Below, piece after piece: positions 27,902-35,863 of a stretch of 64,000 bases of DNA. The stretch is from contig CAWCCT010000009.1 of the NCBI GenBank assembly GCA_963794165.1, positions 1 to 64,000 on the forward strand, in the 5' to 3' direction. Position 1 is the stretch's first letter. Every line of letters starts with the position of its first letter. Both the position numbers and the translations under genes were made by a program. This stretch comes from PALSA-350 sp963794165. Its GTDB lineage: Bacteria; Acidobacteriota; Terriglobia; Terriglobales; Acidobacteriaceae. The notes below the pieces were generated by a model. It worked only from the letters and a program-made list of their open reading frames with translations. It did no database searches and was not told the DNA's origin.

Positions 27902-27938
27902 GGAAGAAAAGTCGAAGATAACACTAAACTATTGCAGC

Positions 27939-28664
27939 ATGCTCACCAAGCTGATCTCCGCCAGTATGCTCACCGGCCTTACAGCCGGCGGGTATATGTA
28001 TGCCGCGCATTCGCCTACTTCGCAGCTCTTCGGCCGCACCCTTACCGCCGGCTCCGATCCGCGGGAGGTCGCCCTAACCTTCGACGACGGTCCCAACGAC
28101 CCCTATACACCGCAGTTACTGGACCTGCTGGCTCGCCATCAAGTGCGGGCAACGTTTTTTCTGATGGGTAGTTTTGTACGCCAGCGCCCTGCAATCGCCC
28201 GCGACCTGCAGCAAGCCGGCCATCTGTTAGGCAACCACACCGTGAACCATCCCACCTTGCTGTGGGAGGGGTCCGCAAGCGTACGGGAGGAGCTGACTGA
28301 TTGCAGCGCGATCATAGAGGACGCGACCGGCAAAAAGGTGGAATACTTTAGGCCGCCATTCGGAGCACGCAGGCCGGAAGTGCTGCGCATCGCGAGGGAA
28401 CTTGGTTTGACGCCCGTGATGTGGAACGTGACCGCGCACGATTGGGATGCCACCGACTCACAGGCGCTGACTGCGCGGGTCCAAGGCAGCGTTCAGCTCA
28501 ACCAGCGCCGCCACAGCGCCAGCAACATCCTCTTGCACGACGGCGGACACCTGCAGCTGGGAACCGACCGCTCCGTAACCCTCGCAACGGTCGGAATGCT
28601 GCTCGACACCTGGTCCGGGAGCGGTCTTCGCTTCGTGACCGTGGATGCCTGGAAAGATGCTTAA
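27939..28664 (+). CDS. Polysaccharide deacetylase (NodB domain)
   Basis: A 241-residue carbohydrate esterase 4 protein that removes acetyl groups from N-acetylated glycans such as peptidoglycan or exopolysaccharide. An N-terminal hydrophobic segment (LISASMLTGLTAGGYMYAA) suggests export or anchoring. NodB motifs in order: ALTFDDGPND with metal-binding Asp, GNHTVNHP with the His pair, FRPPFGARRPEV, WNVTAHDWDATD, and ILLHDGG with the catalytic His. An in-frame ATG at 27900 would add 13 residues; the one at 27939 starts the hydrophobic segment directly. It is divergent from the nucleoside kinase. The natural glycan is unknown. Confidence 0.88.
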   Translation: MLTKLISASMLTGLTAGGYMYAAHSPTSQLFGRTLTAGSDPREVALTFDDGPNDPYTPQLLDLLARHQVRATFFLMGSFVRQRPAIARDLQQAGHLLGNHTVNHPTLLWEGSASVREELTDCSAIIEDATGKKVEYFRPPFGARRPEVLRIARELGLTPVMWNVTAHDWDATDSQALTARVQGSVQLNQRRHSASNILLHDGGHLQLGTDRSVTLATVGMLLDTWSGSGLRFVTVDAWKDA

Positions 28665-28765
28665 GTACTAAGGTGAAACCCCAGGTCCCCTCCACATCGC
28701 TACCCCGGAGTGGCGCAGCCACAAAGGCTAAAGAGTGTGTATGAGAGCTGCCGGGTCGGGTGCCC

Positions 28766-28949
28766 TAGTTCCCTGACGAAGGCCGGGTGCCCCACATCTC
28801 GCTCGTTTTTCGCGAGATGTGGGATTCCGCCAATGTTGACCGCTCAGTGCATCGAGTGAATTTACGGTCGGAGGGAAGGTGCAGTGGAATCCCACATCTC
28901 GCGAAAAACGAGCGAGATGTGGGGCACCCGGCCTTCGTCAGGGAACCAG
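28766..28949. repeat. Dispersed palindromic element, copy 3
   Basis: The outer arms TTCCCTGACGAAGGCCGGG and their inverse enclose two hairpin arms CCCACATCTCGC / GCGAGATGTGGG. The core (TGTTGACCGCTCAGTGCATC and onward) matches the inverse of the copy 1 core with several mismatches. This shows that the whole element, not just the arms, is the repeated unit. It lies between convergent genes. Confidence 0.75.
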
Positions 28950-28987
28950 ATTCAGACCCCTCGCTGTGTAGCTGTTCTTTCTCGCTG

Positions 28988-30292
28988 CTAAACCCGGGTC
29001 GCGTGCATCGCCGCGAAAGCCGTCCGCGCGGCCTTGACCGTAAAGTCAATGTCCGCATCAGTATGCGCGGCGCTGAGGAAGGCAGCCTCGAATTGCGAGG
29101 GAGGGAACCATATTCCCTGATCGAGCATTGCCCGGTGAAAGCGCCCAAAAGCTTCCGTGTCCGATGTAGACGCGCTCGCAAAGTCAATCACCGGCGCAGC
29201 GTTGAAGAACCACGTCACCATGGAACCCACCCGGTTCGTCTCCACCGCCACCCCTGCATCCCGCGCCGCTCCCGCAATACCCTTTGCAATCGCGGCTGTG
29301 TGGGTTTCGAGACCGCCATATACTTCCACCTGATGATCGCCCAGGTAACGCAGGGTAGCGATTCCCGCGGCCATCGCCAGAGGATTTCCACTCAGCGTGC
29401 CGGCCTGATAGACAGGCCCCAGCGGCGCCAGCAAATCCATCATCCTGGCCTTGCCCCCAAAGGCGGCGCAGGGCAATCCGCCACCGATGATCTTTCCCAG
29501 GCAAGTCAGGTCCGGGTCAATTCCAAACAACTCCTGCGCACCACCCAGAGCCAGGCGAAAACCGGTCATGACCTCATCGAAGATCAGCAGGCTCCCGCTC
29601 TCCCGCGTGATCCGGCGCAGTCCCTCCAGATAACCGGCCGCCGGAGGCACACAGCCCATATTGCCCACTACCGGTTCCACGATCACACAGGCAATGGGAT
29701 GTTTGGCAAAAGCCTCCTCCACCGCCGCCAGATCGTTGAAGGGCAATGGAATCGTCCAGTGGGCGATCTCCTCCGGCACTCCTGCCGATCCCGCTAGGCC
29801 GAAGGTGGCCAGTCCCGATCCCGCCTTGACCAACAGCCCGTCGGAATGACCGTGGTAACAGCCTTCGAACTTAATCACGTATTTCCGATTGGTAAACGCC
29901 CGCGCCACGCGGATGGCGGACATGGTTGCTTCGGTACCCGAATTGACGAAGCGTAATTTTTCAATCGAAGGCATGGCGGCGACCACCAGTTCCGCCAGGT
30001 CGGCTTCGGCAGCAGTCGAGGCGCCAAAACTTGTTCCCCGTCCCGCCGCTCGCTGGATCGCTTCCACAACGGGCGGGTAGGCATGACCCAGGATCATCGG
30101 CCCCCAGGAACCGAAATAATCCAGGTAGCGATTCCCATCGGCGTCCCAAAGATAGGCTCCCTCGGCTCGCTCCAGGAAGGGTGGATCTCCACCCACCGCG
30201 CGAAAGGCACGCACCGGCGAATCTACGCCTCCTGGTAAATAGCGCTCCGCGCGCCGCTGCAATTCTCGGGAAAGACTCAGTTCTCGGGCCAT
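28988..30292 (-). CDS. hemL: Glutamate-1-semialdehyde 2,1-aminomutase
   Basis: A 434-residue PLP enzyme making 5-aminolevulinate from glutamate-1-semialdehyde for haem and other tetrapyrroles. Marks are PGGVDSPVRAF, NRYLDYFGSWGPMILGHA, RFVNSGTEATMSAIRVARAF, FEGCYHGHSDGLLVKAGSG, LLIFDEVMTGFR, and the Schiff-base lysine in LGKIIGGGLPCAAFGG. Full length, cytosolic. It is divergent from purM with about 85 bases between them. The use of this route means the C5 pathway, normal for non-alphaproteobacteria. Confidence 0.96.
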   Translation of the reverse strand: MARELSLSRELQRRAERYLPGGVDSPVRAFRAVGGDPPFLERAEGAYLWDADGNRYLDYFGSWGPMILGHAYPPVVEAIQRAAGRGTSFGASTAAEADLAELVVAAMPSIEKLRFVNSGTEATMSAIRVARAFTNRKYVIKFEGCYHGHSDGLLVKAGSGLATFGLAGSAGVPEEIAHWTIPLPFNDLAAVEEAFAKHPIACVIVEPVVGNMGCVPPAAGYLEGLRRITRESGSLLIFDEVMTGFRLALGGAQELFGIDPDLTCLGKIIGGGLPCAAFGGKARMMDLLAPLGPVYQAGTLSGNPLAMAAGIATLRYLGDHQVEVYGGLETHTAAIAKGIAGAARDAGVAVETNRVGSMVTWFFNAAPVIDFASASTSDTEAFGRFHRAMLDQGIWFPPSQFEAAFLSAAHTDADIDFTVKAARTAFAAMHATRV

Positions 30293-30377
30293 GGGATTCA
30301 GTATATGGCGATGTTAAACTGGCAATTCTCGGGTATCCCATCTTCCAATCAAAACCGCCAAGCGAACTCGGAAAACA

Positions 30378-31436
30378 TTGCCAGAAGAGACGCGCAAATC
30401 GAATAAGCCCCCTGTCACCTATGCATCGGCCGGGGTAGATCTCTCTCAAGGGGACCGAACCAAGCAGCGCATCAAATATCTGGCGCAAAAAACCTTCAAC
30501 AAGCAGGTCTTGGGCGAGATTGGCGGATTTGGCGGCCTCTTCCGTCTGGACACGGCGAAGTACTCCAACCCCATCCTGGTTTCAAGCGCCGACGGAGTTG
30601 GTACCAAGCTCAAAGTCGCCTTTGCTCTGGGTATGCATCACACGGTTGGCGCCGACCTGGTCAACCACTGTGTGAATGACATAGCTGTGCAGGGCGCCAC
30701 CCCGCTCTTTTTTCTGGACTATCTTGCCATCGGCCAGCTGGACGACGAAGTCGCCCAAACCGTGGTCAGTGGGGTTGCCGAGGCCTGCCGTGCCAATGGT
30801 TGCGCCCTGATCGGAGGGGAGACGGCGCAGATGCCCGGCTTCTACGCCGACGGCGAATACGACCTGGCTGGCTTCATCGTTGGAGTGGTGGACAAGGAGA
30901 AGCTGATCACCGGCAGCAAGATCGAGCCCGGCGATGTGCTGATCGGGTTCCCTTCGACCGGCTTGCACACCAACGGCTATTCCCTGGCACGCAAACTGTT
31001 TTTTGAGGTGGCCGGCTACGCGCCCAACCAGTACGTGAACGAATTGAAGGACAAGGCCGGCGCGGCGTTGATGAAGGTGCATCGCAGCTACCTGGCGGTG
31101 ATCAAGAAGCTCACCGCGGCGGATCTGGTGGTGGGTATGGCTCACATTACGGGAGGCGGCATCACGGAAAACCTGCCCCGCATGCTGCCCAAAACCATCG
31201 CCGCGGTGGTGGAGACAGCGGCATGGATTCCTCCGCCCATCTTTGCTCACCTCCAGCAACTGGGCAGCGTGGAGCCCGAAGAGATGCTGCGCACCTTCAA
31301 CATGGGTATCGGGCTGATCGCCGCGGTGCCCGCGGATAAGTTCAGGCGGGCTAAGTCGATGCTGGATCGAGCCGGAGAAAAGTTCTGTGTCATCGGCCGT
31401 ACCATCAAGGGAGAGCGCAAGGTGTTGTACACATGA
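30378..31436 (+). CDS. purM: Phosphoribosylformylglycinamidine cyclo-ligase
   Basis: A 352-residue enzyme closing the imidazole ring in purine synthesis (FGAM to AIR with ATP). Family marks: TYASAGVDLSQGDRTKQRIK at the N-terminus, LVSSADGVGTKLKVAFALGM, VGADLVNHCVNDIAVQGATP, GGETAQMPGFYADGEYDLAG and GMAHITGGGITENLPRMLP. The best start is the TTG at 30378. It lacks a strong ribosome site, and no ATG lies close by in frame. The stop overlaps the purN ATG by four bases, giving translational coupling. Confidence 0.95.
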   Translation: MPEETRKSNKPPVTYASAGVDLSQGDRTKQRIKYLAQKTFNKQVLGEIGGFGGLFRLDTAKYSNPILVSSADGVGTKLKVAFALGMHHTVGADLVNHCVNDIAVQGATPLFFLDYLAIGQLDDEVAQTVVSGVAEACRANGCALIGGETAQMPGFYADGEYDLAGFIVGVVDKEKLITGSKIEPGDVLIGFPSTGLHTNGYSLARKLFFEVAGYAPNQYVNELKDKAGAALMKVHRSYLAVIKKLTAADLVVGMAHITGGGITENLPRMLPKTIAAVVETAAWIPPPIFAHLQQLGSVEPEEMLRTFNMGIGLIAAVPADKFRRAKSMLDRAGEKFCVIGRTIKGERKVLYT

Positions 31437-32065
31437 ATCCCCACCGCCTGGGCATTCTGCTTTCCGGGCGGGGATCGAACTTTCTTGCCATTGCCCAGGC
31501 AATCACTCAGGGGCAGATAAGCAATGCCGGCATCGCCGTCGTGATCTCGAACCGCCGCGATGCACCGGGAATCGCGGCTGCCCGCAGCGCTGGATTCGCC
31601 ACCGAAGTGATCGAGTCGCGAGGACGGCAGCGAGAGGAACACGACGCCGAAATCGTAGCTACCCTGCAGGCACACCAGGTCGATCTGGTCTGCCTCGCTG
31701 GCTACATGCGACTGCTATCGGCGGAGTTTGTGCGCGCCTTCCCACAGCGCATCCTCAACATCCACCCGTCGCTGCTGCCCGCCTTTGCTGGTCTCGACGC
31801 GCAGTTACAAGCACTCAAGTATGGGGTCACGGTCTCCGGCTGCACGGTGCACTTTGTGGACGAAGAGCTGGACCATGGCGTGATCGTGCTGCAAAAAACC
31901 GTTCCGGTGCTGGCGGAAGATGACGAGCATACGTTGGCGGCGCGCATCCTGGCTCAGGAACATGTGGCGTATGCCGAGGCCATCGAGCGCGTGCTCTCCG
32001 GCGATTATCAAGTTGCCGGGCGGCGCTATGTCAGACGGAAACTGAATGGGCCTCGCCCAGGGTAA
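31433..32065 (+). CDS. purN: Phosphoribosylglycinamide formyltransferase
   Basis: A 210-residue enzyme adding a formyl group from 10-formyl-THF to GAR in purine synthesis. Seen are GILLSGRGSNFLAIAQAI for phosphate binding, LVCLAGYMRLL, the catalytic set NIHPSLLPAF with Asn and His, SGCTVHFVDEELDHGVIVLQ with the Asp. Its C-terminal 35 bases overlap the end of the HtrA-type gene on the other strand. It is coupled to purM by an ATGA overlap. folD, on the minus strand 1.8 kb away, supplies the folate pool for this step. Confidence 0.95.
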   Translation: MNPHRLGILLSGRGSNFLAIAQAITQGQISNAGIAVVISNRRDAPGIAAARSAGFATEVIESRGRQREEHDAEIVATLQAHQVDLVCLAGYMRLLSAEFVRAFPQRILNIHPSLLPAFAGLDAQLQALKYGVTVSGCTVHFVDEELDHGVIVLQKTVPVLAEDDEHTLAARILAQEHVAYAEAIERVLSGDYQVAGRRYVRRKLNGPRPG

Positions 32066-33185
32066 GTTTGACCGCCATTTTTCGCGATCCGCGGAAGAAG
32101 GTCACGGTAACGGTATCGCCGGCTTGATGGCGATCCATGATCTCGGAAATATCTTGCGGACTGGTCACCTGGTCGCCGTCGATGCCGACAATCAAATCGC
32201 CACCCAAATAAATCGGTGTGTTGCCCAGGTAGGCTTCCTGGTTACCGCCCTTTAGTCCCGCGCGTTCTGCTGCGCCTCCAGGGATGACCTTCTGCACCAG
32301 CACGCCGTAATCAGCCGGCAATCCTATCTGCTGCGCGAGGCTAGGCCCGATAGCCAGGGAAGCGATGCCCAGCGACGGCCGGCGCACCCGCCCGTACTTG
32401 CTGTAGTCCGACAGAACCGCCTTGATGGTGTCCACGGGAATAGCGAAACCAATGCCTGAGTTCTGCTCCGCGCCTCCAGTGGCTATCAGCGTGTTCATGC
32501 CTATGACCTCACCCCGGGAGTTGAGCAGAGGCCCACCGGAATTGCCGGGATTAATCGCGGCATCGGTTTGCAGCGCCTTGTCGATGGTGGCGCCTTGCGG
32601 TTCCTGCACTGAGCGTATGGAGCTGATGATTCCCGTGGTCATGGTCCCATTCAGACCAAAGGGATTGCCGATGGCGTAGACATTCTGCCCTACCTGTAGA
32701 TCACTCGATTCCGAGAGTATCGAGGGCGTGAGATTTTTGGCGTCAATCTGCAGCAGGGCCAGGTCGTGTGCTTTATCCTGCAAAATAATCTGCGCTTTAT
32801 AGGTGCGCTTATCGCTGGTGGTTACCTCGACGTTCTGCGCATTCTGGATGACATGGTAGTTGGTGATGACGCGGCCGTCTTTGGTCAGGACGAACCCGGA
32901 ACCCTGGCCGCTTTGCGGTACCACCCCATAAAAGAAGTCGAAGGCCAGGGCGGAAGAAGTGACATTCACCACCGAGGGCAAAGCCCGCTTATAGACCGCA
33001 ATGCGATTCGCTTCCTCTGGCGTATAGGCCGGCTGCGCGTCTGCCTCGGTTAACTGCATGGGGGACTGATGCCACAGCTTGGCCAGCGGCGGCGGGACAG
33101 GAGCTCCCTTGAAATTGCTGTACGAGGTTAGATAGACGAAGGCGCCTACCAGCAAAACGATCAGAATGACGGAACGAATCCTCAT
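32031..33185 (-). CDS. Membrane-anchored HtrA/DegP-type serine protease
   Basis: A 384-residue envelope protease. A single N-terminal anchor (VILIVLLVGAFVYLTS) places the rest in the periplasm, like DegS. The chymotrypsin-like domain has the full triad: His111 in VITNYHVIQ, Asp141 in KAHDLALL, Ser216 in INPGNSGGPL. One PDZ domain follows (about residues 280-375, with YGVLVQKVIPGGAAERAGL). It is the last gene of the folD-coaE-protease operon, 21 bases after coaE, and its end overlaps purN on the opposite strand by 35 bases. It probably acts in envelope quality control. Confidence 0.93.
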   Translation of the reverse strand: MRIRSVILIVLLVGAFVYLTSYSNFKGAPVPPPLAKLWHQSPMQLTEADAQPAYTPEEANRIAVYKRALPSVVNVTSSALAFDFFYGVVPQSGQGSGFVLTKDGRVITNYHVIQNAQNVEVTTSDKRTYKAQIILQDKAHDLALLQIDAKNLTPSILSESSDLQVGQNVYAIGNPFGLNGTMTTGIISSIRSVQEPQGATIDKALQTDAAINPGNSGGPLLNSRGEVIGMNTLIATGGAEQNSGIGFAIPVDTIKAVLSDYSKYGRVRRPSLGIASLAIGPSLAQQIGLPADYGVLVQKVIPGGAAERAGLKGGNQEAYLGNTPIYLGGDLIVGIDGDQVTSPQDISEIMDRHQAGDTVTVTFFRGSRKMAVKLTLGEAHSVSV

Positions 33186-33206
33186 AGCGAGCTGAACCCT
33201 ATTAGA

Positions 33207-33845
33207 TCATTTCGGTCGCGCCGCCTCCACAAGCTCGCGATAGATCTCTTTGACCACAGCGCGCGTCTCGTCAAGCGCGCCCGTGTTGTCGATGACGTAG
33301 TCGCAGCGGCCAGCTTTTTCCTGATCTGGAATTTGTGCCGCCAGCCGCGCGCGGGCGTCTGCTTCCACCCCGGTGTGCGCGGTCATGCGCGCCACAAAGC
33401 GCGCAATCTTTAAATCGTCGGGTACCGTCACCAGGATCAATCTATCGAACCGTTGCAGCCACCCCGGACCAGTGCCCCACTTTTCCACTTCGAAAATAAG
33501 CGCGGATTCCACAATCGCCACTCGCGCCGGATCGGCCGCGAAGACACCGCGCATCCACTCCTCTTCCGCGGCGATGACAGCAGGATGCACGATGCGGTTG
33601 AGCGCGTCCGCCTGATTATGTTGAAAGGCGAACTCGGCCAGCGCTTTGCGATCGAGCGAACCGTCCCCACGAACCACCGCGTTTCCGAAGGTCTGCACGA
33701 TCGCCGCATAGACCGGTTCTCCCGGCTGCATCAGCTGCCGCCCCAATTGATCGGCGGAAATCACCGCCGCGCCCTGCTCCGCGAACATGCCGGCCACGGT
33801 GCTCTTGCCGCTGCCCAGACCTCCCGTCAGACCTACGCGAAGCAT
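33207..33845 (-). CDS. coaE: Dephospho-CoA kinase
   Basis: A 212-residue kinase performing the last step of coenzyme A synthesis. The P-loop LRVGLTGGLGSGKSTVAGMF, then VISADQLGRQL, FAFQHNQADALNRIVHPAV and VESALIFEV match the family, as does the VTVPDDLKIARFVAR segment. The ATG directly abuts the folD stop, showing tight coupling. It sits 7 kb from panB-panC, which feed the same pathway. Confidence 0.95.
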   Translation of the reverse strand: MLRVGLTGGLGSGKSTVAGMFAEQGAAVISADQLGRQLMQPGEPVYAAIVQTFGNAVVRGDGSLDRKALAEFAFQHNQADALNRIVHPAVIAAEEEWMRGVFAADPARVAIVESALIFEVEKWGTGPGWLQRFDRLILVTVPDDLKIARFVARMTAHTGVEADARARLAAQIPDQEKAGRCDYVIDNTGALDETRAVVKEIYRELVEAARPK

Positions 33846-34766
33846 CTAGACCGGCAGCCCGCGGCGGAGCTTGGCCGCGCGCACAGTGTTTGCCATCAGC
33901 ATGGCAATGGTGAGCGGCCCAATGCCGCCAGGCACCGGCGTATAGGCGCCGGCTAATGCGTATGCCTGGGGAAGCACATCGCCCACGATGGTGGAACCTT
34001 TCTGCAGAAAGGACTCTTCTCGCCGTGCATCCCCGCCGAAATAGCGATCGAACTCCGCGCGGTCCGTGACCCGGTTGATGCCGGCGTCGAGAATCGTAGA
34101 CCCCGGCTTGACCATTTCCGTGGTCACGAATGCCGGCTTGCCGATCGCCACTACCAGGATGTCTGCCCGTTGAGTGAACGAGGCTAGATCACGCGTCTTC
34201 GAGTGGCACACGGTCACGGTTGCGTTCTCCGCCAGCAGGAGAATTGCGGTCGGTTTTCCCACAATGTCGCTGCGCCCTACCACCACCGCATTCTGTCCTG
34301 CTATCTGCAGATGGCTACGTTTGAGGATCTCGATGATGCCCGCAGCGGTGCAGGGAGCCAGCGCCGGCTGTCCGGTCTGCAAGCGGCCCACGTTGACCGG
34401 GTGAAAACCATCGACATCCTTATCCGGGCTCACTGCCTCCAGCAGCAGCTTGGCGTTCACGTGCGCCGGCAACGGAAGTTGAACCAGGATGCCGTCGATA
34501 TCCTGGCGTGAATTCAACTGGTGGATCAGGGCCAGCATTTCCTCGGTGGTAACCGTCTCGGGCGGCGTAATCAGCTCGCTGAAGAGGCCTAGCGCTTCGC
34601 AGGTCTTGACCTTGCTGCGGACATAGATTTCCGAAGCGGGAACGTGTCCTACCAATACTGCCGCCAGTCCCGGCCTTATGCCCTGGAGCGCCAGCCGGCC
34701 CACTTCATCCTTGACCTCCGCCTTGATTGTGGCCGCGATTGCGGTTCCGTCCAGAACTCTAGCCAT
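33846..34766 (-). CDS. folD: Methylene-THF dehydrogenase/cyclohydrolase
   Basis: A 306-residue bifunctional enzyme interconverting methylene-, methenyl- and 10-formyl-tetrahydrofolate. The catalytic region SEIYVRSKVKTCEALGL holds Tyr and Lys; DGILVQLPLPAHVN and KDVDGFHPVNVGRL follow; the NAD(P) site is VVGRSDIVGKPTAILLL, and the C-terminus has PVPGGIGPLTIAMLM. First gene of the operon with coaE and the protease. Its products feed purN (10-formyl-THF) and panB (methylene-THF). Confidence 0.96.
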   Translation of the reverse strand: MARVLDGTAIAATIKAEVKDEVGRLALQGIRPGLAAVLVGHVPASEIYVRSKVKTCEALGLFSELITPPETVTTEEMLALIHQLNSRQDIDGILVQLPLPAHVNAKLLLEAVSPDKDVDGFHPVNVGRLQTGQPALAPCTAAGIIEILKRSHLQIAGQNAVVVGRSDIVGKPTAILLLAENATVTVCHSKTRDLASFTQRADILVVAIGKPAFVTTEMVKPGSTILDAGINRVTDRAEFDRYFGGDARREESFLQKGSTIVGDVLPQAYALAGAYTPVPGGIGPLTIAMLMANTVRAAKLRRGLPV

Positions 34767-34815
34767 GCACCATCCTTCCTGCTGCGCTCATACTAAATGG
34801 GTCTAAACTCAACGC

Positions 34816-35010
34816 ATGGCAGCGATTCTTTCTGAGGCCTTGCGCAAAATTCTGGTGTGCCCGGTATGTCATCAACATCTCACCGCCGGGCCAGCCGAGG
34901 ATTCGCACGCCTGGCTGCACTGCGTTGGTTGCGGCCGCTACTACCCAGTGGAAGATGGCATTGCTGTGATGTTGCAGCAGCGCGCGACGCTCGAACCTCC
35001 AGTCGCATGA
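34816..35010 (+). CDS. Trm112-like zinc-ribbon protein
   Basis: A 64-residue protein of the UPF0434/Trm112 family. Four cysteines in two pairs (Cys15 and Cys18 in LVCPVCHQHL; Cys36 and Cys39 in HCVGCGRYY) fit a zinc site, and YPVEDGIAVML is the family signature after it. In eukaryotes and archaea Trm112 activates methyltransferases; the bacterial role is not well settled. It stands alone, divergent from folD. Confidence 0.85.
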   Translation: MAAILSEALRKILVCPVCHQHLTAGPAEDSHAWLHCVGCGRYYPVEDGIAVMLQQRATLEPPVA

Positions 35011-35464
35011 AGCAATTCTGCTTACCAGTCGCCATAAAACCAGTCTATTAGTTCAGAAGGGCTGGATGATGGCGGGGCGCCACGGTGAGGATTCTCATTT
35101 TGGACCTGCTTTCCCGGAAATGATGCAGGGGCGGTGTGGAAATGGCGATTGGTGGGTGGATTTCTGGCCGAAACGATCCCATCATCCGATACATCCACTA
35201 GGGCGTTCCAGCATCAAATCAGCAGATTGTTAACCGTCTTGCTCTGGTTTGTCTGTTACGCAACGAAATTGCCATTGCGGGTTCATACATAAAGAAGAGA
35301 CGAAATGGTTCGTTTCTGCCCCAGATTGGATGCACGGTTGCGGTTAGGTTCCCTGGGCGTTAGTAGTAGGGTTCTTTCCGCAGGTTTTCTCGCGCAGCGA
35401 TCGAAGGGCAATGCTGTAAATGGTGCCTGGGCCTCAGAGTTAGAGGTGAGAGAGGAAAATCACA
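35011..35464. other. 454 bp intergenic region, nothing recognised
   Basis: Frames here show no coding character or family similarity. The region lies between the Trm112-like gene and a small hypothetical gene, whose ribosome site (GTGAGAGAGGAAAA) is at its right end. No clear hairpin terminator or promoter could be assigned. Confidence 0.45.
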
Positions 35465-35707
35465 ATGTCTGCAAGCGCCAAGATCGAAAAATTTTCCGCA
35501 CGCGAGCTGCTAAATCTGCGCAACGAGCTCCTGCAATCGGGGATCGATTCGTGGCAGGCAGCCGAAGTTCTGAGTGGTTTCCTTACCGGCCGCGGCTATG
35601 GCGTGAGCGGCTCCGCTGCCCGCAATGCCATCAGCCGTCTGGAAGAAATGGGCTGCAACCTCGATTGCATGCAGAAGGAACTGGAGAACCTCGCGTTCGT
35701 CATGTAG
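35465..35707 (+). CDS. Small conserved-looking hypothetical protein
   Basis: An 80-residue protein with a strong ribosome site (GAGAGAGG, eight bases upstream). It is helical in prediction by eye: KFSARELLNLRNELLQSGID, then a Gly-rich turn SGFLTGRGYGVSGSAAR and a second helix ISRLEEMGCNLDCMQKELEN. Two cysteines lie four residues apart. There is no membrane segment or known motif, and I do not recognise the family. Codon usage looks like that of neighbouring genes, which supports it being real. Confidence 0.6.
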   Translation: MSASAKIEKFSARELLNLRNELLQSGIDSWQAAEVLSGFLTGRGYGVSGSAARNAISRLEEMGCNLDCMQKELENLAFVM

Positions 35708-35863
35708 CCGTCCCCGCGATGCAACCATCGCAACGTCCATTTCCGTCCCTCGAACGTCCAAAAAAATGGATCCAAAAGTAACTAATAGCCCGGCGTGCCT
35801 TTCCAGGCATGTAGGCTGTTATGGTTACAGACGGCGGATACCTTCCAGCTGTGAGGGACGACA

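Noticed and set aside
34816..35010. Possible partial ribosomal protein or transposase fragment
   Set aside because: The CxxC pairs and the YPVEDGI signature fit a complete Trm112-like protein of normal length.
35305..35781. 158-codon plus-strand frame
   Set aside because: It overlaps the better supported 80-residue gene at 35465 in another frame and has no protein-like pattern.
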